Origin: Botrytis cinerea B05.10
Taxonomy: Eukaryota > Ascomycota > Leotiomycetes > Helotiales > Sclerotiniaceae
Assembly: GCF_000143535.2 (NCBI RefSeq)
Contig: NC_037310.1
Coordinates: 2,976,001 to 3,040,000 of the forward strand
Length of the DNA stretch: 64,000 nt
Direction: 5' to 3'
In this document: positions 1 through 11,224 of the stretch, piece by piece
Position numbering within the stretch: position 1 is the stretch's first letter
Layout of the letters: every line of letters starts with the position of its first letter
Program-made: the position numbers and the translations under genes
The notes under the pieces: model-generated
The model's input: only the letters and a program-made list of their open reading frames with translations
Database searches by the model: none
What the model was told of the DNA's origin: nothing

Positions 1-222
1 GAAGTCTTATTCGCGGTAGTCTTTACGCTTTATCTGAAAGAAGATGTGGATGAGAATGGGAACCTGAAGAAGGGGGTTGAAGGAGGGAAACCTCTTGATC
101 AGCTACCTAAAGATGTTGCTGAGAAACATTTAAGGGAGAAGAACGAGGAAGTGAGAAGTGAGCAGGTGGCAGAGAAGGCGGAGCAATCTACTAATGACCA
201 CGACGATGGTGATATTGACTGA
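1..222 (+). CDS. C-terminal end of an unidentified protein (partial)
   Basis: The window opens inside an open frame (frame 1) that runs 73 codons to a TGA at 220-222. The first residues are hydrophobic (EVLFAVVFTLYL) and could be the end of a membrane segment. The rest is a strongly charged, Lys/Glu/Asp-rich tail ending in DHDDGDID, as in cytosolic tails of membrane proteins. I do not recognise the family. No splice signal is needed inside this piece. The 5' part lies outside the window. Confidence 0.55.
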   Translation, partial: EVLFAVVFTLYLKEDVDENGNLKKGVEGGKPLDQLPKDVAEKHLREKNEEVRSEQVAEKAEQSTNDHDDGDID

Positions 223-1800
223 GGCAATCTTTCTGGGGGAAATTGCACATAAGAGAAGGTCGTAAGATACATCAGGTAAATCAGGTATAAAAAAAAAAAG
301 ATAATGTAAGATAGATAGATATTTCCAACATTGAAAAGGCTGAAATTATATATTCCGAATTCACACAATACACAATACATAGCACTTCGCACATAGCAAC
401 CTCGCACACGACCAGATCACCAGCATCGAATAACAGGTACCTAATGGGGATACTGAAGCCAAGCGTTGAAGATAATTTCAATGATCAAGCAGTGAAGTGT
501 TTCATCTCTCAATAGGAGATTCGGCAACAAATTAATTTCCTGAGCAATAATCATTATTGAAAATCAATGGAGGATGTGATGTGGATGTTTTATGTTTCGT
601 TTCATGTATTATTAGCACGTTAATTAATTTGATACTGATTACCTGAGTGAAATTAGCTGGCTCAATCACCGTGTGGTCTGGCATGGAGAAATGCCAGCTG
701 GATGGAGGCAATCAGTTATAAGTTAGTAGTTGCAAAGGAGATGTACAAAGTCGATCGACAGACAATGCTACTTGATCCTCCCAATGAAGCGGCGTGGTTT
801 GGCATTGATCATGAATAACAAGGGTGGTTTTATTATTTATTGTTTATTACCTAGGTATTTATTATCTATTATTTATTACGAGTTGTGCAACATCACAGAT
901 GGGAGATCGCAATGTTCGGCTGACTTCAATCTGCTCTAGCTACTGGTACTATTGCGACCAACCTAGCAGGTATTGGGACGGAACCAGACTTTACTAATCT
1001 TCTTTCCACACACCTTAGACCTTCCACCTTAGACCTTACACCTCACACCTCACACCTTACACCTTATTACTCCGTACACCACCACTTATTATTACTTCTC
1101 ACTTCTCACTTCTCTCTTCTCACCACCCACCACCCACCACCCACCACCCACCATACACATACACCACACACCACACACCACACACCACTCACCACTCACC
1201 ACTCACCACTCACCACTCATCACGCTTCATTTCCCATTCCCTTTCCCTTCTCTCTCTCTCTTGTCAATCTTCAATTTTCCATGTCCAACCATCCATATAG
1301 CCCAATTAAATATTATCAGCCGTTCAAGATTTATATCTCCTTTCCTTTCCTTTTCCTTTTCCTTTTCCTTTTCCCTTTCCCTTTCCTTTCTTTTTCCTCT
1401 CCAACTCTCCGATCCCCTTCCCAAACATATGCATTGTGAAGCAACCTTATCAGCCCCGAAGGATTGGTCGCACGCAACCAGCGCAAAACCTCCAACGAAA
1501 GACAATCAACCACTCTGCCTACCTTCCTACTCGTACAGCGATCGTTCCATTCGTCATTTAAGATCCCGTACCGCCACATATTAGAGCATACTCACGGATT
1601 TTACAGCTGTTCCAAATACTACCACATTAAGTCATCTGGTCGGGGTCGCTTTCCTACAAATTACCCTCTGCTTCGTCACAGAACGATACCTCTTTAATTT
1701 ATCTTCCGTCTACCATTTCGACTTCACCTTGATTTTGTTCATGATTCATCACGAATATCGCGCGTAGAAGAGTGGACGCGGTAGCAAGAAGTTTATTAAT
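223..1800. other. Intergenic, about 1.6 kb, no gene seen
   Basis: AT-rich sequence with only short spurious frames. The right half contains a dense low-complexity block (described separately) that would lie in the promoter or 5' leader of the F-box gene at 1801. No RNA gene or coding region was recognised. Confidence 0.6.
1016..1400. repeat. Compound low-complexity array (ACC/CACA repeats, then pyrimidine tract)
   Basis: Around 1016-1070 are imperfect repeats of the type CACCTTAGA / CACCTCA. Positions 1121-1219 hold CCCACCA, CACCACA and CACCACT units in tandem. Positions 1337-1398 are a TTTTCC/TTTCCC pyrimidine tract. All are pure simple-sequence repeats on the plus strand just upstream of the F-box gene. 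Such tracts are common in fungal promoters and 5' leaders, but no function can be read from the sequence. Confidence 0.85.
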
Positions 1801-3574
1801 ATGTATTCAAACCATTCACCACGAGAGACTGAGCTCAGTCAGCATTTGTTTCCCATCATGACGACTGCTTCAACCCCAGCCACTCCCGGTCCGTCTACGC
1901 CAACGGTCACGCGAGCACCCCCGATAGAGCATACCAAAGTCGACGACATCCTGAACATCGAGAGGCCGGCATCGACACCGTTTCCGCGACAGGAGTCTTT
2001 GGATGGAGAGATAGTAGAGCGACAAATCGAGCCGGAAATTCTAGAATGGAGAGAACCCTCACCGATCCAACAACAAGCTCCAGATTCGGGTTCGCCTTTG
2101 TGCGACCTTCCGGTCGAAATCCACGAATGCATTCTCGATCACTTGTTCGGTTTCAGGGCTGCGGCTTCTGCGAGAATCATACCGGGAAAGTCCAAGGTGC
2201 TTCGGGGCTGGGGTACAGCGTTAAGACACTCGAGACGTCGTGAAGTCTCCGAGTTGGCTCTCGTGTCTACTCAATGGAGAAGTCTTATCCAAGAACGATT
2301 ATATAGACATCTCAAGATCAAGGGAACCATGGATTCCGTTCAGCAGTCATTGGACTGGTTTTATGCCCATTCGCATTTGTGTCGTTATGTAAAGCACATC
2401 GAAATATGGTTTCCAGTGTTTCAACAGAAGAAGCTGCCTTTCGATCGTGTTATGCGGATACCCACAACTAATCCAGACCGTTCTACCCTAATTCGCTCAC
2501 TTGCACATCTCGGCGCAGAACCTACGAATCCTGTCACATACCAGACCCCAGATAACAACTCCACCCTATCCGAAATCTTCCAGTTCGTTCGAAATACTTT
2601 CCCTGAAGTCGTCATCTTGACTCTGGAAGGTGGAGAAAGAAAGAAACCCCCTCAAGTTCAGCAATTCCGTCCGAATGAAACAAAGTTGCCGAAGATCCGT
2701 ACCATTCGAACTCTGGTCTGCAAGGGGCAATGGAACATTATACGTACGGATGGAGATTTCCAAAACATTGCGGCAGCATTGCCAAACCTCAATGAGTGGC
2801 ATGGATCTTATGCCAAACCAAAGTCGAAGTCATATCTTTGCATTGCGCAGATTGCTCCCCGGATACCGCAAAATATTACACATCTTAACCTATGTCTTGA
2901 GAACGACTACCGCAGAGAAACTGTATCGCCAGCTTTCTTCAGGAAGGTTACCCAGAAGACGCATTTTTGTGAAGAATTGGCCAAATCAATTCCAACTCTC
3001 GAGCACTTGGCGTATACTGGTAGGGTTTGTCGTGGATTCTTTGACACAGCGACCAAAATTTCAAACCCACGTACCTCGAGATTGAAGAGTATAGACTTTA
3101 TTGTCAAGAATTGCTGCCGTCCTAATCAGCAATGGAACGACGGATCTGGTATAAGTGATATGTCATTCATCTCGGCCTTCGAAGCATTGGTATTATCGAG
3201 TGCACGATCATTGAAGAAGCTTGCGGCTCTTGAGTACCTGAGAATCAGATTCATAGACCTTGGTGAGTTTGAGCAACTTTCTTATTGCCTGAAAAATTAT
3301 TAACAGTGCTGCAGAGTCACAAATTCCACCGCTCAACCCATATTTTGAACTCAAAAATAACCAATGCACGGGAATATGGAGCCCTGCAATTGTCGATGCA
3401 TTGGCGAGCAGTCGACCAAGTGCATCATTCGTAGAGAAAGCAGAAACCCTTGGTGAACTGGCTATCAACAAGGATGGGCAATACATCACGCCTACTACAT
3501 TCTCAAAATTTCGACCACTCTCTATAAAAGTTTCAAATTATCTTGCACTTTCGGGTGGCATCACAATTACATAA
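1801..3574 (+). CDS. F-box protein, two exons
   Basis: Exon 1 is 1801-3262 and exon 2 is 3315-3574; the 52-base intron starts GTGAGT and ends CTGCAG, and the phases close to give 573 residues. An F-box-like segment lies at about residues 100-170: it starts with LPVEIHECILDHLFG and is followed by the hydrophobic SELALVSTQWRSLIQERLYRHLKI pattern, split here by an insert. F-box proteins are substrate adaptors of SCF (Skp1-cullin-F-box) ubiquitin ligases; the C-terminal half would bind the substrate. The N-terminus (about 90 residues) is Pro/Ser/Thr-rich and probably disordered. The rest has scattered Leu-rich stretches but no clear repeat register. The substrate is unknown. If the intron were retained, the protein would stop at 3303 with 500 residues. 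Confidence 0.8.
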
Positions 3575-4125
3575 ATGAGTGATATCCCATCATGTCATAA
3601 ATTCGCATTGCACATATGGTGGGAAATCTTATCTAAGGAAGGATATCGTCTCACTACTAGCACATGTTCCGTCGGCGTATAAAGGAAGGGTATTGTAAAA
3701 CAGGTATTGAGCAGAGGACTTGGTTGAGGATATGGCTTTGGCAATGGACTGGGAATGGAACTGGGGCTAGGACTTTTTTCAACTAGCATTGGCAGGCGTT
3801 CTCGACTCCGGTTCTGGAAGTAAAGGAAGGGTATTTTATATGCAGTCGGTGGTTTCAGTTCGCATTTCCAAATTACAGCAAGAGAGACGTTCCTATTTAA
3901 ATCCGTAGAGAACTGTCAGAAGATCATATATAAAATCATGAGAATCATTCCTAATTGATTTATAATGTGGATGTGTCAGAATGTATCTACAGGTCGATGT
4001 GTGGAATATGTATACTCTCTATATACATCTCTATCTGGCGCACATATTGATATGTATTATCCTAGTAAACAGCCTTCATCTTATTCCACAACCTCCCTCT
4101 TAACGTCCTTCTCGAGACTCAAACC
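3575..4125. other. Intergenic between convergent genes, no gene seen
   Basis: About 550 bases between the stop codons of the F-box gene (plus) and the GPI14 gene (minus). It should contain both 3' untranslated regions. No further coding or RNA gene was recognised. Confidence 0.6.
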
Positions 4126-5486
4126 TTAAACCACTTTCCCAGAAACAACAGCCGCTCCCCGTCCAACATCCTTCACGATAACACCCAAAATCCAAACATT
4201 CGTAGCGAAAAATAAAAGACTCGCCACAAATAGACCGGGCACAAAAGTACTCGAACCCAAAAATTCAAGCTCAAATGCTTGATGTAACCACAATGCTTGT
4301 GTGGCAACCCATAAGAATAGAGCGAATATCCCTTTGCGTGGTGATGCGATGAGGCTACAAGAGGGAGTAGAGAGGTAGAGAGGGAGTAGACAGGTGTACC
4401 AGAGGAAATACTGGGATGTGACTACTTTGTTGAAGGTTACAAAGGTGAGGGTTTGCGCTAGCATGGTTGTGGGCAAGTCCTGTTTGGAGAGGGCGAGCGG
4501 GAGGAGGACTGTGGAGAGGAGAAGTTGAGGAATGAAAGTTAGAGATTCCAAGGGGAGTGGAGAGGGGGAGGGGAAAGCGGAGCGCAGGTAGAGGAGGGTG
4601 TTGTAGGGTGAGAAATTGTGTCGATGGTCGATGCGGGTTAGATGGTGGAGATAGGTGTGTTGGAGGAAGGGGTATCCATAACTGAGGATGTTTTGTTAGT
4701 GAGAGTTTGGGAGGTTGGAATAGTGTACGGAAGGGCGGCTTACATGTAGTACATCAGGATATTAAGTCCCATAAATGTCATCAGACTGGCCGTCACTAAA
4801 GTAATCCTTTCCCGATTCATGAACCCCATAATCTTCCCCCAAATATCATCATTTCCCCTCTCCACGTTTCCTCTCTTCATTCCTTTGCCTCCGATTTTCC
4901 TGCTTCCAGAACCTGGAATCAAGTCCCGGTCCAAAAACCATACGATACTAATCCCATACACCACGGGGTAAATCTTAAAATGCACTCCTAAGCCTAACAA
5001 CATCCCAGCCAACACAATCTTTCTTTTCAACACCGCCCACAATAATCCTATGACAAGCACCCCCAAGATCCCCTCGCTACTCCCGCGCGTGCTAATCGTC
5101 GCGACCATCGGATTCAACAACCAGATCGCCGCGTATTTCCCCGCGCGTCCCACATCCATCCCTCGACTCACGAGTATCACATGGAGTAGATATCCCGCCA
5201 GTATATCACACACGGCGAATAGAATCTTGCCAAAGTGGAACCAGAGGTGCTGGGGAGAAAATGTGGTGGGGAGTAAGAGCCAGGCGAGGAGAGGTGTGTA
5301 CCGGTAGGTTTCTCGCGTGTAGGGCGAGAGCGAGCGAGAGGTGTACAGCGATGCGGAGGTGAAGACTTGGTAGTCTATATCTGTGTATTTTAGGGGGGAG
5401 TGCGCGTCTTGGTAGAGACCGTAGAAGAAGAGGATTATGCGGAGGAGGATGGAGAGGGTGAAGAGGGTGCGGGTTGAGAAGGCCAT
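4126..5486 (-). CDS. GPI14: GPI mannosyltransferase 1 (PIG-M / Gpi14 family)
   Basis: Two exons on the minus strand, 5486-4744 and 4681-4126, are joined across a 62-base intron (GTAAGC...CTCAG) and give 432 residues, the usual PIG-M length. PIG-M adds the first alpha-1,4-mannose from dolichol-phosphate-mannose to the glucosamine-inositol-phospholipid GPI precursor at the luminal side of the ER membrane. Two family marks are visible: the D-x-D motif in the first luminal loop (TDID, residues 34-37, after a signal-anchor-like first segment) and the signature HNFSPY at residues 269-274, created across the splice. Many hydrophobic segments follow. The partner subunit PBN1/PIG-X is not in the window. 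The gene shares a 490-base divergent promoter with the TRAX gene. Confidence 0.9.
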
Positions 5487-5976
5487 GGCTTTAATGGGGT
5501 GGGTGGAACTGATGGTTCGATCGGAGCATCTATAGCTCGAGGGATAGCGAGGGTTTGAAGTCTCGCTCTTCGTGATATTGGGAAGGGTTAGAACTGAACT
5601 GAGAAATCAGGAGGGGAGAGAGATGATGTGTGGGGAAATCTCGAGAATTTGGTGAGAGAGAAACTTCAAAATCTAAGGCGGAACTCGAGATGATAGGATA
5701 GCGAACAATTCTATCTGATGATTGGAATCATGACAATTGTTAAATTGCCTCGACTGTGGTCACTTCCACTTGACTTTGGCAAAATAATTTCGAGCTCCTT
5801 TTGATATTGAAGTCTGCACGTGTTTATATGATAATTCCACTCCACTATCCAAACTATACACACACATCCTTCCTCTCACCCAAAATAGCCCCGTTTGCTT
5901 ACCTAACCATTCGACTCCACCACAGCACGCCTCATAAATCTGCATCAGTCAGTGCAGGCCTACTTCTTAATGTACA
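5487..5976. promoter_or_regulatory. Divergent promoter of GPI14 (minus) and TRAX (plus)
   Basis: 490 bases separate the two start codons, so this stretch must hold the promoters of both genes. I see no clear TATA box or named operator. The sequence holds no convincing extra gene. Confidence 0.5.
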
Positions 5977-6973
5977 ATGCAGGAATCTAAACCGCAAAGT
6001 GAAGATATGCCAGGTGTCAAACGTCAACATGATGGAACTTCCAAGGAGAAGTCGGAGGGAAAGTTTGAGGGATCGGAAGAAAAGACGGGAGCATCGATAA
6101 GTCCTTTCATGCCAATGTTTGAGGGGTTCAGAGCGGAATTGGACGAACATCATGATCGGAGAGAGAGGATTATTAAGGCGGGTAGAGATATCACGGCGGG
6201 GAGTAAAAAGATGTAGGGACTCTCTCTTGGGGGGCTACGTGTGAAGGGTTTCGAATCGGGCTAATTTTTTCTATTTTTTTCTAGAATTTTTGCGTTGCAA
6301 AGGTATGCATAAATTTCAAGAGCGCCTCCCTGGTATCTATATGATATCATGAAGCATCGTGTTAACAAACATTTTCAGAGTTCAAAAACTCCATCAGCCT
6401 CTTCCTCAGAAAATAGCCAAGGAAACGTCCGAGAGACTGGCTACGATTAATGGTCTCTTTGCCGGTATATCACCTGATCTCACGGGCATAAATTCTTGGC
6501 GCTATCAACGACAGATTTCAGGGGGGATTCAAGAGTACATGGAAGCTGTGTCCTTTTCCCACTACTTGACTGAACAAAAATTGATCCCTCTCGATGCGGC
6601 TCAAGCTTCCTTGCCCGACGCAGTGAATCTTACCGGCGATGACTATGTTCTTGGAATCTTTGATCTGGTAGGCGAGATGATGAGATTTGCCATTACGAGA
6701 ATGGCGACGGATGGAGAATTGCCGGGGAAAGAGGAGAGGACGATCCTGGCGGACTTGAGAGATATCCGAATGAGATTCGAAGAGCTGGATACGACTAGGT
6801 GTGGAAATGTGGGATTGGGAAGGGATGTGGAGAAAAAGATGGAGGTTATGAGGACGTGTGTGGAGAAGGTGGAAACGGCGGTTTATGGGATGATTGTGAG
6901 GGGAAGAGAGAGGCCTAAGGGATGGGTTATGGATATGCCCGATGATAGTAAGGGTGCGGTAGAGAGTTATTAA
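5977..6973 (+). CDS. Translin-associated factor X (TRAX/TSNAX family), three exons with an 18-base micro-exon
   Basis: Exons are 5977-6212, 6285-6302 and 6379-6973, giving 282 residues. Joining them creates the continuous segment SKKIIFALQRVQKLHQ, matching the TRAX helix that follows the conserved N-terminal pattern (ELD..HD..ER..K..RDIT..SK, residues about 50-78). TRAX pairs with translin to form C3PO, a ring-shaped RNase that removes passenger strands and trims tRNA-processing leftovers. The E-Y-x-E motif (GIQEYMEAVSF), which carries acidic catalytic residues in animal TRAX, is intact, so the protein may be catalytically active. A second conserved helix, DYVLGIFDLVGEMMR, follows. Without the 18-base exon the frame would stay open but six residues of this helix would be lost. 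The translin partner gene is not in the window. Confidence 0.9.
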
Positions 6974-7770
6974 AGTTGTGTTCGTGGATAAAAGGTCATT
7001 GGAGAGCACTAGCTACAGTGGAAGAAACTTGGGCTAGGTCGCTTCTTTGTTGAGGACACAACGTAGGAGTGTTTTGCTTGAAGAGTCTTGCAGTAATCAG
7101 GACCTAAAAGAATCTCAGTACATGAGAGCTTCCAATGAATAAAATTGTTTTGAAGCTATCCGATTCTTCAATTATATGACAACCTCTAGCCAACTGATTG
7201 AGTGGCTGATCTCCGTTTCTTGCCCCTGACTATGTGCTCTAGCGTATCCAGCCCTCGCTAATCCTCACTCGTTCATTCTGTTGGAAGAACATTTTGACAG
7301 CCGAACTAGTCGTCGATGTGGCTATTGTGGATACGCTCTTTTTACTTCTTTATACCGGAATTCCGGTATAGACAGGGCATCGCGGTAAAAGTGCTCAGAA
7401 CAGGATAGCAATAGTGAATCTATCGTCTTATATGTGCACCTTTATCGTAGCATGCTACAGGTAAATAGGAGTATTGTTTACTTCGATTTTGTAACGGGGG
7501 TATTATTGACGGTATAGTGAATTGCTATTGAGTTAAGGATGTCCTTATAGAGAGGTTCTTTGGCGCCGTGCATGTAATAGGGAGATATCCACAAATGGCT
7601 TAGCAAGAAAAATATTCCAACACCGCATCTTGGACACGCCTACTTATCTACACAACAACAAGATCGAGAGCACTCAGGTCGGCGACAGATTCATTAATTG
7701 ACACATCCTGAGAGATTACAGGGCCAAGTCCCATCATCTTTTTTTGGATATAGATGATCTTGCTGCCATC
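6974..7770. other. Intergenic, about 800 bases, no gene; contains a perfect palindrome
   Basis: Sequence between the TRAX stop and the DUF4470 gene start. No coding region is supported. It contains the 20-base perfect palindrome at 7351-7370, listed separately. Confidence 0.6.
7351..7370. promoter_or_regulatory. Perfect 20-base palindrome with everted CCG/CGG halves
   Basis: The sequence TATACCGGAATTCCGGTATA is its own reverse complement over all 20 bases. It contains CCG-N6-CGG, an everted arrangement of the CGG triplets that fungal Zn2Cys6 dimers bind. It lies about 400 bases upstream of the DUF4470 gene. The operator role is an inference; the palindrome itself is directly seen. Confidence 0.45.
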
Positions 7771-10700
7771 ATGCATAACATTTCAATCGTTCCTACGCCG
7801 GAAACTCAAATCTTTTATCCGATTGGAAACACGCCAGCCGTTAATCTTCTCGAATACCACGCTCCTAATAAAAGTCTGATCAGGAGGTAACAGATATACT
7901 TCTTCTCGCCTGTGGAGATCCCAGGAGTATCTTGTATTCGCTGTTCTGCGAAGACAAACCAGGTACGAGCGGTCGTGATATACCCCGCATTCACTTGCAA
8001 TTGTCAAAACACCTCTGATCTTTTCCACAGGCAATGAGAAGTTTAATTTTGTGTGTTGTGATATCGATCCGGCTGTTTTAGGTAATCTATACTCCTACCA
8101 CTATTTAGTAGTTTTTGTCAGTATTGACTCTTATTCAGCTCGCAATATTGTTTTGTTCTCTCTCGTCGTCGATAATGCCGCGTCGTATGGCTCTCAATCC
8201 CCACACGATGGAACAAGAGTTGGTGCAATCTGGAACCTGTTTTACCACTTCCAAATCCCCAAAGAGGATTTGAGGCTCTTACAGGACCAATCTGAAAAAC
8301 TTTTGTCCTTATCTCAATCGCTAGAGGCATGGGCAGAATCTCCCTATTCTAGCATTACTTTTGTTAGCTTGCAAACTCTTGAGGAGGTTCGAAAGATCTG
8401 GGAGAAATATGCTATCCAGAGAAGTGCACAAGAGCAGCAGAAATATGAGGCATCTAGATGGGACACTATCTTAGGGATACGCCGGAAATTCTCTAACAAT
8501 GGAGGAGCATGTGTGACTTTCTCTGCAGGGGTACACTGGTTTGCAGGCGCAAATCCATCTTGGGATGCACTCAAGGGCTATTGGAAAACAGGGGTGGTTG
8601 CTGGGAACGAAGGTGATGTTAAAGCACTTGGCCCCGACAAAAAAGGAGTTTTGAATCCAACCTTTATGGTATCAACCATGTCCGAGAAGTTCATCGTTCC
8701 GTACACCAGCGATCCTTTGTCGGCATATCACGTTCCACAGGTATTCGACAACCCTCTAAGTGAAAAGAAATGTATGGAAGCCCTAGCAACATCCGCAAAA
8801 CAAGATTTTGCGCAATGGTGCAAAGCTTTTGCACAGTACGCGACCGCGGGATCCGTTGTGATCAATGTATATATGGGAGATGCGATCACCTTTGCTTACG
8901 AGCTAGCATCTCGTGGCCGGTCGAGAGCTACATCCGTTGTTACCCGTCTCTATTCGAATCAATGGTCTATAAAACCAATGTTGTTGGATGGTCCTGGTGC
9001 ATCACTTTTACCCCTATCTTTCGAGGTCGTCGATACTTCTAATATTGTGGATTACTATGGACATCTCAATATTCTGCCCGCTACAGTGCCCATTCTATCT
9101 AAAACTCCCAGTTCTGTTCTATATACTGAAAGTTTGCGGATCTCTACTCTTGACTTGAAGCAAAACTTGAAGGCTGCACTCTTGATGGATGTCAATCTGG
9201 CTTCGTTGTTGTTCGGGCTGACACCGTTTGGTCAAATCATGAACTATACTACCTATAACAATTATAGCGAGGATATGACTCAACAGACGTCTACCCATCG
9301 CTATCGAACCCGGCTACCCTGGAGATTTCCAACATTTGGAGACCATCACTGTTGTTCTGCATCTAGTCAGTCTATCAAAATCGAAGTTGATGCAGAGGAA
9401 CTCTCTCAATTATGCTTCGATATATACATGAAGATGTTCGCGATTGAAAACCTTGCAAACCGCCTCAAACCAGGAGTCCGACCTTTGCGCAGTGAAACGA
9501 TGAATCTTTACTCACGATTGAGTTTTGTTAATATCCTACATCTTATTAAGCAAAATACCACAACTGATTGGATGACTTTCTGCACGAGTCTACGGATGAA
9601 AATTGCCGCTGATAAAGTATCTCACATTGGGGCTAAAACAGTCTTGGAAATCTTCACGCACATTGATATCTCCAATTTTATGCCGGGGACTAGAGGCTAT
9701 GATACTGAATACTATTCTTATGTCACAATGGTGGTGCCTCGGAGCGACCTTGAAATATTTCTCGATCCAGACTCTACACCTCATCCTGGGCTTCATGCTT
9801 ACATATTCAGACGCAGTACCAACGAGAACGATCTTTTCTTTTCCATAGACGGTTTCTTTGGAACTCTCAAACCACAAACAGACCCTGAATTCTGTGGAGA
9901 ATTCATCGAAGATCCACAAGGCTGGGCTGGTGATTCCGATCTGATTATTTCGTTTCCCGTACCTGCTCACATAGTGAAAGGAAAGAAATGGCAAATTGGA
10001 CTATGCGTTACCATTGATTTGAACGGGACAGGGTACATGATGGAATTGGGACCAGAGATGGTAGTTTCTTCGGTGTCTGGGAAGAACAAAAATCGAGTGA
10101 CTGTTTCCAAGGTGCCTCCTGGAATTCCTAAATCTCGTTTACAGCCCGCTCCAGAGATCGCCTCGGAACAATCCTCAGTTGAACAATCCGACATCTCCGA
10201 GAGCCGAATCACTATAGCGGCTACCAAGCTTAACGAGGCCGTTGCATTGCAGGCAACATACCGTTTTGTAGACGGTACTGACGAAACCAAAGCACTACAA
10301 AAAGCTGCCCTCGTTACGCTTTCTGACATTACTCCATGCTCTATACTCTTAAATATTGGAGAATTCAGTCATCGACTTATCTTTCCATACCCGATAGATG
10401 GATCTAAAGCGACAACGAAGATTGCTAGAAAGAGCCTTTGGATTCAAGTCAACGTCCCCCTCGCATCAACTCTGAGATCCGGCGGTTATGAGCGGAACCC
10501 CTTCCCGGTCATTACCTCTCGATCTAGCCAGCCGGCAATTTGGGCTCTTCCCCGAATTAATCTCTCTACTCTTCCGTTAGTAACGAGTAGCAATCCAGAT
10601 TGGTTGGAGGATGTAGACGAACAAGTTTATAGCGCTCGTGAGAAACGCATGCTTGGCAACAAAATGTCAACCGGTGATTTTCCAAACGCCCTTCTCCAGT

Positions 10701-11224
10701 TCAAACATACGCTGGCCGAGATAATGGTACACATGAATACAACCAAGCTTTGTGGTATCTCCGTCAAAGGGGCTACTTTGAGGGAAAATCTTTGCGATTT
10801 GCTGTTAGTTACGAATGGACTTCGCCACAGCCGCGAAACAAGCTCACTGGTGTTCGACGGCTGGGTCATCTCCGATGTTCTCGGTAAACCTATGCCTCCC
10901 GCACTGTTGCATTTTATGAGCTATCCAGTTTCTCGCAACGAGCACATTTTGTGGAAGAAAATGGTACCTGCAGCGGTAGAGTCATGTCGTCGGGATTGGG
11001 AACATGATTCATCCTGCGCGTATCGAGATGCTCAAGCCCCTCTCTCTATTGAGCCTCATATATCCCCGATATGTAAGTGTGGTGAAGGAAAAGATGTCGG
11101 AGATTTCCCGGAAGACTCGATGATTGAACCGTTGAAAAGTAGAGCTACGAGAATCGCATTTCCGTTATTGTCGGCAGTCTCTTATGTGGAAGCCATGGAT
11201 CCACCGGAAGTGTCACTTTATTAG
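7771..11224 (+). pseudogene. DUF4470 / MYND-like zinc-finger protein with a frame break in exon 1
   Basis: Exons are 7771-7962, 8031-8081 and 8139-11224 (introns GTACGA...CCACAG and GTAATC...TTCAG). The N-terminus fits the DUF4470 pattern: FYPIGNTPAVNLL, then DILLLACGDPRSILYSL, then FVCCDIDPAVLARNI, the last created across the second splice. The first two pieces lie in different frames. From the start at 7771 the frame stops at TAA 7888-7890, and the conserved GCGDP-like part continues in another frame from about 7872. The total exon length is one base short of a multiple of three, so a one-base deletion in the A run 7870-7873 would explain it. The remaining 1,028 codons are intact. The C-terminus has Cys/His spacing (CRRDWEHDSSCAY ... 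CKCGEGKD) like degenerate MYND fingers. Function is unknown. The break may be a sequencing or assembly error in an otherwise live gene, or a recent inactivation. Confidence 0.7.

Noticed and set aside
1121..1219. CCACCA/CACACC array considered as telomere-like sequence
   Set aside because: It does not match the fungal telomere unit CCCTAA/TTAGGG and lies between ordinary genes; it is a microsatellite.
8051..8138. Start of the DUF4470 frame in the intron region (MCCDIDPAVLG...)
   Set aside because: The open frame reads through an intron; the splice GTAATC...TTCAG restores the conserved DIDPAVLARNI, so this is not the real start.
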